DNA of 42,500 nucleotides, from contig JACVTC010000062.1 in assembly GCA_016946835.1 (NCBI GenBank), positions 745,001 to 787,500 on the forward strand. The letters run 5' to 3'. Below the pieces are notes generated by a model. It saw nothing but the letters and a program-made list of their open reading frames with translations. It did no database searches and was not told the origin of the DNA. Position numbers and translations under genes: made by a program. Shown here in pieces: positions 21,218-32,775 of the stretch. This DNA is from Neocallimastix lanati (nom. inval.) (taxonomy: Eukaryota > Neocallimastigomycota > Neocallimastigomycetes > Neocallimastigales > Neocallimastigaceae). Numbering within the stretch: the first letter of the stretch is position 1; the number at the start of each line of letters is the position of its first letter.

Positions 21218-21218
21218 A
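21201..21218. repeat. Perfect 8-base-pair hairpin
   Basis: TTTATCTG and CAGATAAA are separated by AA. The mixed sequence makes it stand out from the ordinary A/T palindromes nearby. Confidence 0.6.
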
Positions 21219-21263
21219 TTAAGAAAAGTTTAAAAATTTTATATGCTTTTTTTTTTTTTTTTT

Positions 21264-21334
21264 ATTTCAATTCTATTTCAATTCTATTTCAATTCTATTT
21301 CAATTCTATTTCAATTCTATTTCAATTCTATTTC
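21264..21334. repeat. 11-base minisatellite ATTTCAATTCT
   Basis: Six exact units plus a partial seventh, with no internal variation, so probably a recent expansion. The unit length is not a multiple of three and no gene is nearby. Confidence 0.9.
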
Positions 21335-23870
21335 ATTTTTATTTTTTTTTATTTTATTCTATTCTATCCTATCTAATTGAGTATAATTGGATTCATTGTT
21401 CAAGAATGTTTTTTTTTTTTTTGTTATTAAATTTAAGGGTATAGGTCATATAATATTTCAAATAGATAATAATAAATAATAAAAAGAGTATTGATTATTA
21501 AAATAATTAAACAATAATAAATTATAATTAATAATATTAGATAGTAATAAATATTAATAACAACAGGTAATAATAATCAATAATAACTAATAGAGTGATA
21601 GATAATAATTGATAATTAAAATGATGATAGTAATAATAATAATAGATAATAATACTAGATAATAATAATAGATAATAATAATAAAAAAAAAGCAATGTTT
21701 CATATACTTTAATATTATCTCTATTTTTTAATCATTATCACATTACATTACTAAGGAAAAAAAAAATTCTCAACACCAATAATACTAATTTTTTTTATTT
21801 CTATTATTTTAATTATATATTTATTATTTATATATTTATATATAAATTTATAGAAAGGTAAAAAAAAAAAATTAATTTTATTTTATTTCTATTTTTATTC
21901 TTATTTGTTCTTTTTCCTTTTTCCTTTTCCCTTTTTTTTTTTTTTTCCTTTTTTTTTTTCATTTTTGTGCCATTTATTTTTACTTTATTTGAAAGTATTT
22001 AATTAATTAATTTTTTTTTTTAAAAAAAAAAATAAAGGAACAAAAGTTTAGTTAATCTTTCATCCTTATTCGTTTTATTATCTATTTTTAATTTTTTTTT
22101 TTTTTTATTTTTTATTGAATTCCCTTTAAATAATAATTTTGAATATAATAAAAAGTAGATTCTTTTTTAAAAAAATGATAATAAAAAAATTTTTTCCCCT
22201 TTTCCCTACTATTTTTTTTAACCATTTTAATGTTAATAATAATGAACCATTACTAATTTAATTTTTATCATGACTAATAAATTATAAGCAATTCTTCATC
22301 ATTAGTTATAAATTACAAATTATTATTAAATATTAAATATTATGGATAAATTATTAAAAAAGATTTAGTTATATAATTAATTATGAATTTCTTAATTTAT
22401 AAACTAATACAGATTAACTATTATTAGTTATAAATCATTAATGATTACTAATTTTTTTTTTTTTTTATATCTTTATACATTTATCTTATTTTTTTTAAAC
22501 ACTATAAAAGGTATTGGAATACATTTTATTACTTTTTAATCCATGTATAAAAATGTATAAATTTTGTTTCATATTCAGTACAAAAAAATTAAATTAAAAA
22601 AAGGGAAAATTTTAACTTTTTTTTTTAAAAAAAAAATTTTTTTTTTGATTCATCTTAATCACCAAAAAAGGAAAATGATAAATGATGTAATACAAAAAAA
22701 ATATTAAAAAAAATTAAAAAAAATAGCTTCATAACCAAAAAAGGAAAATGATATAATAATTTAATATAAAATTTAAAAATTTAAAAAAAAAATTTTAAAA
22801 AAAAAAGGAATTTAGAATAATTAAATTAAATTAAATTAAGCTAAATTAAAATCAATTTAAATTAAAACTAAAGCAAATAAATTAATTAGTTAATTAATTA
22901 ATTAATTAAAAAGAATTAATAAATAAAATAATTAAATAAAAAAATTTTTTTTTATTATTTAATTTTTTTATTCATCCCTTTAAAGTTTTCTTTCTATTTT
23001 CTTTTCTTTTCTTTTATTTTATTTTATATATTAAAAAAAGAAAATTAAAAAAAAATTTTTTTTTTATTTCTTTTTAATAAAAATTGGATTTACCTTTGAT
23101 TAAATTTTTATAGATATAAAAAAAAAATTTGATAATTTCTTATTATTACTTTTTTTTTTTTTATTATTATTTTCAATTCAATTCTAATTCATATTAAATA
23201 AATAAATTTTATTATTTTATTATTTCAATTTTTAATTTATCTTTTTTATATAGTTTTTGCTCTTTTCTGACATTTCGACAATTAAAAAGAAAAAAAAAAA
23301 AGAATGAAAGAGAAGAAGAAGGGAAGAGTCAAAGGAAACTAAAAAGTCAAAAATAAAATATTATATATAATTATATATATATATATTTTTTTTTTTATAT
23401 TATAATTTTTATTTATATTTTAATTAGATAAGATTTTTAATTTTTAATTATTATTATTCTAAATTATTTACTATTTTCAATAATTTTTATGATTTATGTC
23501 TATTATTTTTTATATTTTAAAAATATTTTCATCCTATTAGGAATTCTTTTGAATTTCATTGGTTACTAAAAATGATTAGAATTTGATATTCTTTAATTAA
23601 AAAAAATATAAACTTTTTTTTTTTAAATCCATGAATAAATATATATTACACTCTATTTATAATATAAAATATTATATAGTATGTAATATATAACATACAT
23701 ACTAATAATATATATAAAATTAATTTACTATATTATACCTTATCAACAAGATATAATGTATAATAATTAATAGATTTACTAAAAAAGAAATATTTATTAT
23801 TAATATTCAATTATTACTTATTTATTATTCTATTATTTATTATTTATTATTTATTATTCATTATTCATTA
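21335..23870. other. Gene-free A/T-rich DNA with a 20-base exact repeat
   Basis: AAT/GAT-type degenerate repeats (21460-21690), poly-A/T, and an exact 20-base direct repeat ACCAAAAAAGGAAAATGATA at 22661-22680 and 22734-22753. CTATAAAAGG at about 22502 looks like a TATA box, but no gene follows. Purine-rich sequence at 23280-23350 and AT-rich filler complete the stretch. Confidence 0.55.
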
Positions 23871-24060
23871 TTTATTATTTATTAATAAATACTCTTTTTA
23901 TTATTATTTATTATTTATTATTTATTATTTATTTATTATTTATTATTTATTATTTATTATTCAATTATTTATTATTTATTATTTATTATTTATTATTTAT
24001 TATTTATTATTCAATTATTTATTATTTATTATTTATTATTCAATTATTCATTATTTATTA
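23871..24060. repeat. TTATTTA heptamer array with one minisatellite core
   Basis: One TTAATAAATACTCTTTTTAT core (about 23880-23899) is followed by many TTATTTA heptamers and a few TTATTCAATTATTTA units, in the same orientation as the 15.7 kb array. A reverse copy AAAAGTATTTATTAAG lies near 24234. Confidence 0.7.
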
Positions 24061-24832
24061 TATATTATTTACTATTAATTATTAATTATTAATTATTTAT
24101 TATTTATTATTTTTTATTTACTATTTATTATTTATTAATTATTATTTAATATTTAATAATTGTTTATTGTTTATTATTATTATTTAATTATTTATTTAAT
24201 TATTTAATTATTTTGTATTTAATTTGATATAATAAAAGTATTTATTAAGATACAAAAGTAAGAATATAAAAATAATATTATAAATTATAATATTATTTTA
24301 TATATTAAAAAATAGAACATTATAAATGATATATAATAAAGTTTAAATATTAAAAATAAAATAAAAAAAAAAGAGTTAATAATAATAATAATAAAATTAT
24401 AAAAATAAAATTTATGTAATATATAAATTAAAATTAGAATATATAAATTATAATGTATATGTAAATAATAAAAGCCATGTGTTTTAATCAATTTGTACCT
24501 AACTTAAAACATCCAACTATTTTTTTTTTTTTTTCATTAATGATACCTAATGAATTATTAATCATTTTCTTTTCTTTTTTTTTAATATTTTTATTAATAG
24601 TTAAAAAAAAAAATTTTTTTTTTTTTTTTTTTATAAATTTATCTATTAATTTATTATTTTTTTAAATTATCTTTTTATTTTTAATAGAGTGATGATGATA
24701 AGCATCACCAATCGATAACAGAGAGAAAAAAAAAAAAAAAAAAAGATAAAAAAAGAAAAAAAATTTTTTTTTTTTTTTAAAAAATAAAATTTTTTCTTTT
24801 TTATCTTTATATGGAAGAAGATAAAATGTCTC

Positions 24833-24887
<55 letters not shown>

Positions 24888-25117
24888 CATTAGAATATTA
24901 AATAAAAAAGTAAAGGGAAAAATAAAAAAAAAAAAAAAACCTTTTTTTTTATAATAATATAATTATTATTATTATTATTAATTTCTTTTTTTAAAATTAA
25001 AGAATAAAGAAAAAAAAAAAAAAAGATAAATAGAATTTATAATATTACATCAATACATACAATGAACTTTCAAAAATAATATATATACATATATATACTT
25101 TATATTTTATACTTTTA
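24061..25117. other. Gene-free DNA with a 43-base poly-A
   Basis: Uninterrupted A occupies about 24843-24885. A patch at 24475-24525 reads MCFNQFVPNLKHPT on the plus strand before poly-T, and GTGATGATGATAAGCATCAC (about 24692-24711) forms a short hairpin. Neither is enough for a gene call. Confidence 0.55.
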
Positions 25118-25510
25118 AAGATAATACTAAACGTTATTGCAAAATGAATGGGTCATACGATTAAATTAGTTTTTATTATATTTTATAAGAAGAAGAAGAA
25201 GAAGAAGTAATAATAATAATAAATAATAAATAATAAATAATAAATAATAAATAATATAAAGGTTTATTTTCTTTTAAAGATAATATTAATGTAATTGTAA
25301 AATGAATGGTTCATACCATTAAATTAAGTTTTATTAAATATTTTATAATAAAAAGTTAATAGCTATAACTACAATAATAACTATAACAATTATAAATAAA
25401 TATAAATAAATATATTTATTTATTTATTTATTTATTTTAAAGATAATATTAATGTAATTAATGTAATTGTAAAATGAATGGTTCATACCATTATATTAGT
25501 TTTATTTAAC
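25118..25510. repeat. Three direct copies of a 70-base repeat
   Basis: Copies at about 25118-25188, 25277-25350 and 25437-25510 share AAAGATAATA, GTAAAATGAATGGTTCATAC and ATTAGTTTTATT. Copies 2 and 3 contain AATGGT-TCAT-ACCATT, a perfect 6-base-pair hairpin; copy 1 is diverged (AATGGGTCATACGATT). Spacing is about 160 bases, filled with GAA, AAT and AAAT simple repeats. The shared part is more complex than the filler, which suggests a protein-binding site or fragments of one element. No reading frame. Confidence 0.75.
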
Positions 25511-25880
25511 TTTTTTTTTTAAAAAAAAAATAAAAAACTTTACTTTATATCAATATTAAAAAAAAAAAAAAAAAAAAAAAAGGTTCTTTATTATTTATAA
25601 TTTATTACCCTTTATTATTATTTATTATTATTATTTATTATAATTATTTATTATAATTAAAATGTTTATATTTAATTATTTAATTCATGACTTTGTCATT
25701 TCTTTTTTAATAAAAAAAATGTTTATATTTACAAAATATATTAAACTAACAAAAATGGAAAGTAAGTGAAACGGTCATTTTCCATTTACAAAATAATTAT
25801 AATAATAATAATAATAATAATAATAAAATAATAATAATAAAATAAATATATATAAATTTAAGTTATATAATAAAATATGA
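25511..25880. other. Gene-free A/T-rich DNA with a hairpin
   Basis: AAATGGAAA at about 25754 pairs with TTTCCATTT near 25780-25790 around a loop holding GTAAGTGAAACGG. The ATGGAAAGTAAGT in it looks like a start codon followed by a splice donor, but no downstream exon is recognisable. Confidence 0.45.
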
Positions 25881-25952
25881 ATGTCTAATAAAGATAACCA
25901 AAATTTATATATATATATATATATATATAAAAGTCCAAAGTATGAAAAATAA
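25881..25952 (+). CDS. Doubtful 23-residue ORF
   Basis: ATG at 25881 gives MSNKDNQNLY, a TA-repeat stretch (IYIYIY), then KSPKYEK and TAA. Both ends are hydrophilic and mixed; the middle is an AT microsatellite. A 71-codon minus-strand frame overlaps (25775-25990). Neither has independent support. Confidence 0.15.
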   Translation: MSNKDNQNLYIYIYIYKSPKYEK

Positions 25953-27311
25953 TAACAATTTATAGCGGTAGTAGGAAACAGCTCATTCATTCATAGAAAT
26001 AAAAAATAAGAAATAATTAAAAATTAAAAATTAAAATTAAAGTTTATATGTGTCATTAGTTATAATATATGCTATATTATATTATATTATATAACAATAT
26101 TAATATATAATATATGAATATATTAATATAATTTTGTATAGACAGATATATTTATATTTAAATAAATATTTAAAAAAGATTTAAATCATTTTTTTTATAT
26201 ATGTAAAAAAAACTTCATAAATAAATAAATAAATAAATAATAATGAAATAAAAAAATTTTATATAATATTAAAGTTTTTTTTTTATTATTATCATGGTAG
26301 GTCAAACGTGCTTTGTTTTTTTTTTATTTATTTATTTTATTTTTTTATTTATTTATTAATTTTTTATATTGAAATTAATAATAATATATATAATATATAT
26401 AATATATATTTTTTATTTATTTATTTTTTTTTATTTTATTTTATATATATCAAATAGAATAAATTGATGAAATTACTTTTAAAAGTATTATTAATAAAAA
26501 TATTTAAATGAATGAATGAATTGGATGAAAGATATAAATTGAATAAAATTCAAATGAATAAAGATTATCAATTATCAATTATATATTAACTTAAAAATAT
26601 TTAAAATATATTTAAAATATATAAATAGGTTAAAATAATTAAAAATAAGAAAGATAAGCTTTTATATATATAAAAAGAAAATAATATTTGTTATAGGATA
26701 TAAATGATGATCGACCTTTATTTTATTTTATTTAATTTTATTATTTTTTATTACCTAATTTATTTTAAATTTTTTATAAAAAAAATTATAACAATAATAA
26801 TTAATAAATAAATAAATAATTTTTTTTTTTTTATTTTTTATTTTTTTTAATAAACTATTGGTCCTTACTTTTTATTATTTTTTTTACTATTTCTTATTAT
26901 TATTTCTTATTATTATTATTAAATTATTAAATTAATTATTAAATTACTAATGAAAAAAGTTATGAACCAATTTTATTTAATATAAAAAAAAAAGCATGGC
27001 TAAAAAAAGAAAAAAAAGAAAAAGAAAACAAATCAAAACAAAAATATTATTAAATAATAAATAATATTATTAAATAATAAGAAATATTAATAAGAAATAT
27101 TACTAAGAACTAATAATATTAAATAATAATAATTTAAACAAAACAAAAAATTACTAAAAATAATTAAAAAAAAAAAAAATTGGATACATAAATAATATAC
27201 AATTAATTTTTATATTCTTTTTTTCCTTTTTTTTCTTTTTTCTTTTTTTTTTTTTTTTTTTTTGTTTTTTTGCTTTTTTATTTGTACATTTTATAAATCT
27301 GTCTATGTCTA
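25953..27311. other. Gene-free A/T-rich DNA
   Basis: AT palindromes (26070-26135), AAAT repeats, TTTA repeats (26320-26440) and poly-A/T. A short basic frame at 26997 (MAKKRKKRKRK then QIKTK) comes from a purine-rich run and is not called as a gene. Confidence 0.55.
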
Positions 27312-27340
27312 TATTCTATCTATAAGATATAGATAGAATA
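27312..27340. repeat. Perfect 13-base-pair hairpin
   Basis: TATTCTATCTATA and TATAGATAGAATA are separated by AGA. This is one of the most stable short stem-loops in the window, and it includes GATA-type bases, not just A and T. Confidence 0.75.
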
Positions 27341-27629
27341 CCTATTTCCTTTAAATATTATTAAATAATAATAATGAAAAAAAAAATTATATTTTATTAT
27401 TGAGGTAAACTCTCTTTTTTTTTTTATGTATATTTTTTTTTTATTATATTGTATTTTATTTTATTGTATAATGATTCATAATGTATTATATTAATACTAA
27501 TATTAATGATGATTAAAGAAAACTTTTTTTTTCTACTTTTTCTTTTATATATATATATTAACAAGTATTTAAAAAAATGTATGATTAGACTTATTAAATA
27601 AAATAATTTCATCTACATAATAAAACCAA

Positions 27630-27734
27630 TAAAAAAAAAATAATATAAAATAGAATAAATAAATAAATAAATAAAATAATTATTAAAAATTTTTAAATTA
27701 ATTTATTTATTCTATTTTATATTATTTTTATTAT
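27630..27734. repeat. Inverted repeat with arms of about 25-30 bases
   Basis: AATAATATAAAATAGAATAA followed by ATAAATAAAT (from 27639) pairs with ATTTATTTATTCTATTTTAT followed by ATTATT (to about 27727). The loop of about 35 bases is itself near-palindromic (AAAAATTTTTAAATTAATTT). No reading frame inside. Confidence 0.7.
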
Positions 27735-28072
27735 TAAAAAATCATATATTATTTATTATTATATATTAACAGTAAATTTATACAATTATGTATATAAATT
27801 TATATATTATATATAATAAAAAATAACTTATTAAAATATATTGTTTATTATATGGTACATTGTATATAATACATAGTTTGTATTTAAATAGAATATATAT
27901 ACAACATTAGATGAGATAAATTAAAATTTATTTTTATATATAGTTTCATATATATAATTATATAATTATATAATTTTATTATTTTATTATTTATTTTATA
28001 TAATTATATTATTTTATTATTTTATTATTTATTATTTATTTTATAATTATATTATTTTATTATATTATTATT
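27735..28072. other. Gene-free AT-dinucleotide-rich DNA
   Basis: Contains TATATAATTATA palindromes (27950-27980) and ATTTTATT repeats (27975-28075). Nothing coding. Confidence 0.55.
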
Positions 28073-28354
28073 TTATTTGTTATTTAAAATATTACCCTTT
28101 TTTTTTGTATTTTTATGGAAATAGGATTCAATCAAATTCACCTTTATAAAATTAGAAAATCGTCCTTTAGTCATCATAAATTGATTATATATATAATATA
28201 ATATAATATAATAAAATAAAATATATATATTTATTTCTCTTATTCTTTTTATTATTCTTATTCTAATTTTTATTCTAATATTTTTAAATGTTAATAATTC
28301 CTTTAGGTAATGAAATGAACATAGATTAATAAGGATAATAATCAATCCTATCAT
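28073..28354 (-). CDS. Doubtful 93-residue ORF
   Basis: A minus-strand frame starting MIGLIIILINLCSFHYLKEL, passing through an Ile-Arg-rich repeat (IRIKIRIRIIKRIREI) and an AT-derived Tyr/Ile stretch, then MMTKGRFSNFIKVNLIESYF and a Lys/Asn end. The first 20 and last 35 codons look more like real coding sequence than the usual shadow frames, but the middle is simple repeat. It has no signal peptide of the form seen in the confident genes, although the start is hydrophobic. Unrecognised; may be a remnant. Confidence 0.2.
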   Translation of the reverse strand: MIGLIIILINLCSFHYLKELLTFKNIRIKIRIRIIKRIREINIYILFYYIILYYIYNQFMMTKGRFSNFIKVNLIESYFHKNTKKKGNILNNK

Positions 28355-30344
28355 TAAAAAATCTAATGAAATTTTAAGATATTTATCTATAATATAGTAT
28401 AAATAAGTCTTTTTTTTTTTATTTTATAATGAAATTAATAATTATAAATTATAAATATATATATATATATAAATTAAAATAAAAATTAAAAAAGATAATA
28501 CTATTCCTTTTTTTTTTTTAATTTATTATCGGAACACTGAATATTAAATATAAAAAATTATATATATAAAAAAAAAAAAACTAATAATTATTCCTATTCA
28601 TGTGTATTTAACAATTTTTTTATATAAAGAATGAATATTAAAATGAAAATTTCTAGATTGGTAAAATTATGAAACAAAAGAGAAATAATAATAATAATAA
28701 TAATTATAATTATAATAAAATAAAATAAAAAAGAAAAGAAAAGATAAATTAAATTAATAATAAAAAAGGATAAATAAAATATAATATATAATATAAAAAT
28801 TACATAAAAAAAAAACATTTAATTTATATATTTGTTAATGTTAATTTATATACATGTTTATTTTACTTTTATTTTTTTGTTTTATCTTTTGTTTTATTTT
28901 ATTTTTATTTGTATTTTTATTTGTATTTTATTTTTATTTGTATTTTATTTTTATTTTAATTTATTTTTTATTTTGTTATTTTTTATTTGTTATTTTTTTT
29001 ATTTTCATTATTATTATGAATTTTTTTTTTATTAAAAAATTCCCATGAATGATCAAATCATTTTTTTTCTTTTTTCTTTTTTTTTTCTCTCTTTTCCTTA
29101 CTATTTCATTTTTTTTTAATATAATAAATTTAATATAAATTTATATTTAATATATAAATACCATGTTTTTTTTTTTTTTTTTACTATTTTTATATTAATG
29201 ATTATTATTATTATTTAATATGTATTATTATTTTTATTAATATTATTATTATTTATTATTATTATATTAAATTTTTTTTAAGAAGATCTTTATAGCATTA
29301 TTGGTGATTACTATTATCAATGAATTATTAAATTTCAAATGAATTAATTATTAAATTGAAATTCATCAATCTTTTAAATGAATTTTTTTTTTTTTATTAT
29401 TATTAATATTAAATTATTTTATTAAATTTTATCGAATAAAATTTTAAGTATAGATTTATAAATATTTATATAGATTTATATATAGATTTTCATATATTTA
29501 TAAATATATATATGTTTTATATTATTTTTATGGTTTATATTAATTATTGGGAAATTATTTTTTATTTTATTTTTTTTTAACTATTAATATATGATTTAAT
29601 TTAATTTTTATATTAAATAGGCTATAAAATATTCTCCGATAATTAGAATTATAAAATTATTATTATTATTATTTTTTTTTTTTTTATAAAATAAAATTAT
29701 CAATAAGAAAATAAATAAATAAATAAATAAATAATTTTTTTTTATCTATTAAATACTTTTATATATTATAAATTTTAATTTATTTATTTTTTAATTTTAT
29801 TTTATTTTATTTTTTTATTATTACTATTATTAATATTTTAAAAATTAAAAAAATTAAAAAATTAAAAAAAAAAAAAAAATTAATAGGATAGTTAAATACA
29901 TTTACTATGGTTTTTTTTTTTTAATATTAAATTTAATTAATATAGAGTTTATATGAAAAAAAAAATAAATGATAAAAGATAAAATTTAAAAAGAAAAAGA
30001 AAAAAGAAAAAAAAGAAAAAAGATAGGATTATTTAATAATAATACATGCCTTTTCATTAAATAAAAGTATTAATACAAATAAAAATAAAAAAAAAAAAGT
30101 AGTATATAATTAATAATAATAATAATAATTTAAATATACAATTATTAAAAGGAAATAGTTTTATAAAAATCATACATTTTAGTATTGTTTTATTATTAAT
30201 ATTAAAAGTAGGTTGGATGATAATACTAATAATACTAATAATACTAATATTAATATTAATAAAATTAAATAGACGAATAAAATACTGATAATAATAATCT
30301 TGATAATAATAATAATAATAATATAATATCTAATAGATTTACTC
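28355..30344. other. Gene-free A/T-rich DNA
   Basis: Poly-T, AT and AAT tracts, and a TTTATTTTTATTTGTATT minisatellite at about 28890-28965 that produces overlapping Phe/Leu/Ile frames on the plus strand (rejected). ATGAATT...AATTCAT short inverted repeats lie near 29320-29370 and AATACT repeats near 30220-30250. Confidence 0.55.
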
Positions 30345-30356
30345 ATGATGGTATTT

Positions 30357-30388
<32 letters not shown>

Positions 30389-30390
30389 AT
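30345..30390. repeat. Hairpin with an ATT microsatellite loop
   Basis: ATGATGGTA and TACCATCAT, a perfect 9-base-pair mixed-sequence stem, flank 28 bases of ATT repeat. Confidence 0.6.
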
Positions 30391-30934
30391 TTGATTTAGA
30401 AATAAAGAAAATCTTATTTTCTTTCTTTTTTTTTTTTTCTATTATTATTATTATTGTTGTTTTTTGTTATCTTTTTTTTTTATTATTATTGTTGTTGTTG
30501 TTGTTTTGTTGAACAGTTTAATATATTATTGATATTCATAAAAAAAATCTTATGTAGTAATACTAATAGTGATATGAATGATAAAAATAATAATACTAAA
30601 TCGTAACTATAATATTTATCATGGTCATCATAATATTAACAACATTTATATTTTTCATTATAATCATCATCATCATCTTCTATGTAATAACAATAATAAC
30701 TTTTTTTTTTTTTTCATTATTAATATGACTAATTATAAAGCATATCACAAAATTTATATTTTAATTACTAAAATCATATTCATTTATTAATTATGTGGAA
30801 CGTCAATCTTTTTATTTTTTTATTTTTTATTTTTTTTTTTTAATATTTATCTAAATATAAATTATTTAAATAATTATTCTTTGTTATAATAAAAAAAAAA
30901 AAAAAAAAAAAAAAAACTCATTAGAGTAACATTA
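30391..30934. other. Gene-free DNA
   Basis: Short TTG, CAT and AAT repeats and homopolymers. The 70-codon frame at 30578 is Asn/His/Ile-rich from CAT and AAT repeats and is rejected. Confidence 0.5.
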
Positions 30935-31140
30935 ATTTCATATTAATAAATTCATAATACCATTAATTTCATATTAATAAATTCATAAACAATAATAATT
31001 TCATATATAATTTCATCTTTCATATATATTTTCATATTACTAAATTCATAATAATAATAACACATAATAACAATAAATTCATATATACCTTCATACTTGT
31101 ATATAATAACAATAATTTCATGCATAATTTCATATTAATA
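30935..31140. repeat. Degenerate TTTCATATTAATAAATTCAT repeat
   Basis: The phrase AATTTCATATTAATAAATTC occurs at about 30935 and 30964 and with changes at about 31028 and 31124, together with shorter TTTCATATAT pieces. TTCAT runs through the region every 10-30 bases. Confidence 0.6.
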
Positions 31141-32421
31141 AATTTATATTAATAATAATCATTAAAAAAAAAAATTCATTATTAATTTGACTTTGATTAC
31201 TAATATATTGATTTATATATATCTTTAAAAATATTTCCCATTTAATATATAAAATGGGTATATACAAATTTACCAACATCATGTTATTTTCCTTCATTAA
31301 TTAGGTGAAATTCTTAATTTAATATAATTATTAATATGGATTAAATATTAATAAAAAAAATATATTATTAATATTATTATTATTATATGGAATATTTTTT
31401 TTTTTTAAAAAAAATATTTATACATATACTTATATAAATATAAATAATAATAATAATAATAGTAAAAATAAAATATATATATCTATTTATATATAAATAA
31501 TTTAATTTAATTATATTAAAAAAATTAATATTAATAATAATAAATATATATATTTCTATAAAGACTTATAAACCTATCAGAAATCTTTTTGCTTTCCTGT
31601 TAATATTTTAAAACAACGAAAATCATTTTTAATAACTCAAAAATAATAATAATAATAATAATGAAAATTAAAATATATATATATATACATAACAAAAAAA
31701 AAAAAATAATAATAATAATAATTTAAGGGGTAGTCTAAATCAAAATCAAAATCAAATATTTTTTTTTGGGGGAAGAAAAAAAAATATATATATTAATAAA
31801 AATAAAATAATTATATATGTTAATATTAATTTATTTATTTTAAAATATAAATTACTAATTAATAATTTTAAAACACCAAAATATATATATTCTAACGACA
31901 AAGATAACAAAAAAATAATATACATATATATATATAATAGAATAAATAAATAAAAAAGTTATAAAGAATAAAAATAAATATTAAATTCAGGTTGGGTTGA
32001 TTGATGATTATATTTATTTATTTTTTTTTTTTGGTTGGTTGGTTGGTTGATTGATTGATTGATCAATTAATTATTTATTAGTTATATTTTTTTTTTTATT
32101 TTTTTTTTTATTTCTTTCTTTCTTCCTCTCTCTTTTTTTTTTTTTTTTTTAATTTTAATATTTATTTAAATTTATTCCAATTTAATAAAAAAATAAGTTA
32201 ATAATAAAAAAAAATTAAAAATTAAAATTAAAATAATAATAAAAAAATTTTTTTTTTCTCCAATAGATTGAGGTGGTACAAACTATAAATAAAATACCAA
32301 ATAAAATCTAATAATTTATATTCACATATAATAAATAAATTAATTTATTTATTATTGATTTAAATTTATTATTGTATTCTTCCTTTATTATGATTATTTA
32401 TTTATTTTTTTATTTATTTAC

Positions 32422-32469
<48 letters not shown>

Positions 32470-32646
32470 ATTTTATTTGGTTAGGTTAAAATTAAAAAAA
32501 AATAAAAAAATAAAAAAAATAATCTTAAAATAAAAAAAAAAAAGTTTATTTGATATTTATTATTTATTAGTTATTATTAATAGATACGAGTTTATTAAAT
32601 TTGATCCATTTATTTTTTTATCTTTATATAAAAGTATTATTATTAA
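31141..32646. other. Gene-free DNA with simple repeats and a short hairpin
   Basis: CCCATTT-AATATATA-AAATGGG at 31237-31258 forms a 7-base-pair stem. Other content: TTGG then TTGA tetranucleotides at about 32032-32064, a TTTA run at about 32411-32467, AAATC repeats at 31737-31756 next to a rare GGGGG at 31768. No coding frame. Confidence 0.55.
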
Positions 32647-32775
32647 TTATTTTCGTTATTTCTTATATTATTAAAGTTTTTTTTATTATTTATTATAAAA
32701 ATTTTTATGATTAGCTGTTGTATTATTATTTTCGTTATTTCTTATAACATTAAGTTTTTTATTATTTATGATTAT
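32647..32775. repeat. Direct repeat pair, about 50 bases each
   Basis: ATTATTTTCGTTATTTCTTA starts at about 32647 and again at about 32726. Both continue with similar ATTAAGTTTTTTATTATTTAT sequence. They are separated by about 30 bases. No frame. Confidence 0.7.

Noticed and set aside
26995-27065. Basic mini-frame MAKKRKKRKRK with a fair start context
   Set aside because: A purine-rich run gives Lys/Arg automatically; only 22 codons.
30578-30790. 70-codon Asn/His/Ile frame
   Set aside because: Derived from CAT, AAT and poly-T repeats.
31550-31605. Minus-strand stretch after TTAACAG reading ESKKISDRFISLYRN
   Set aside because: Looks like an exon behind an acceptor site, but no donor, start or continuation can be found.
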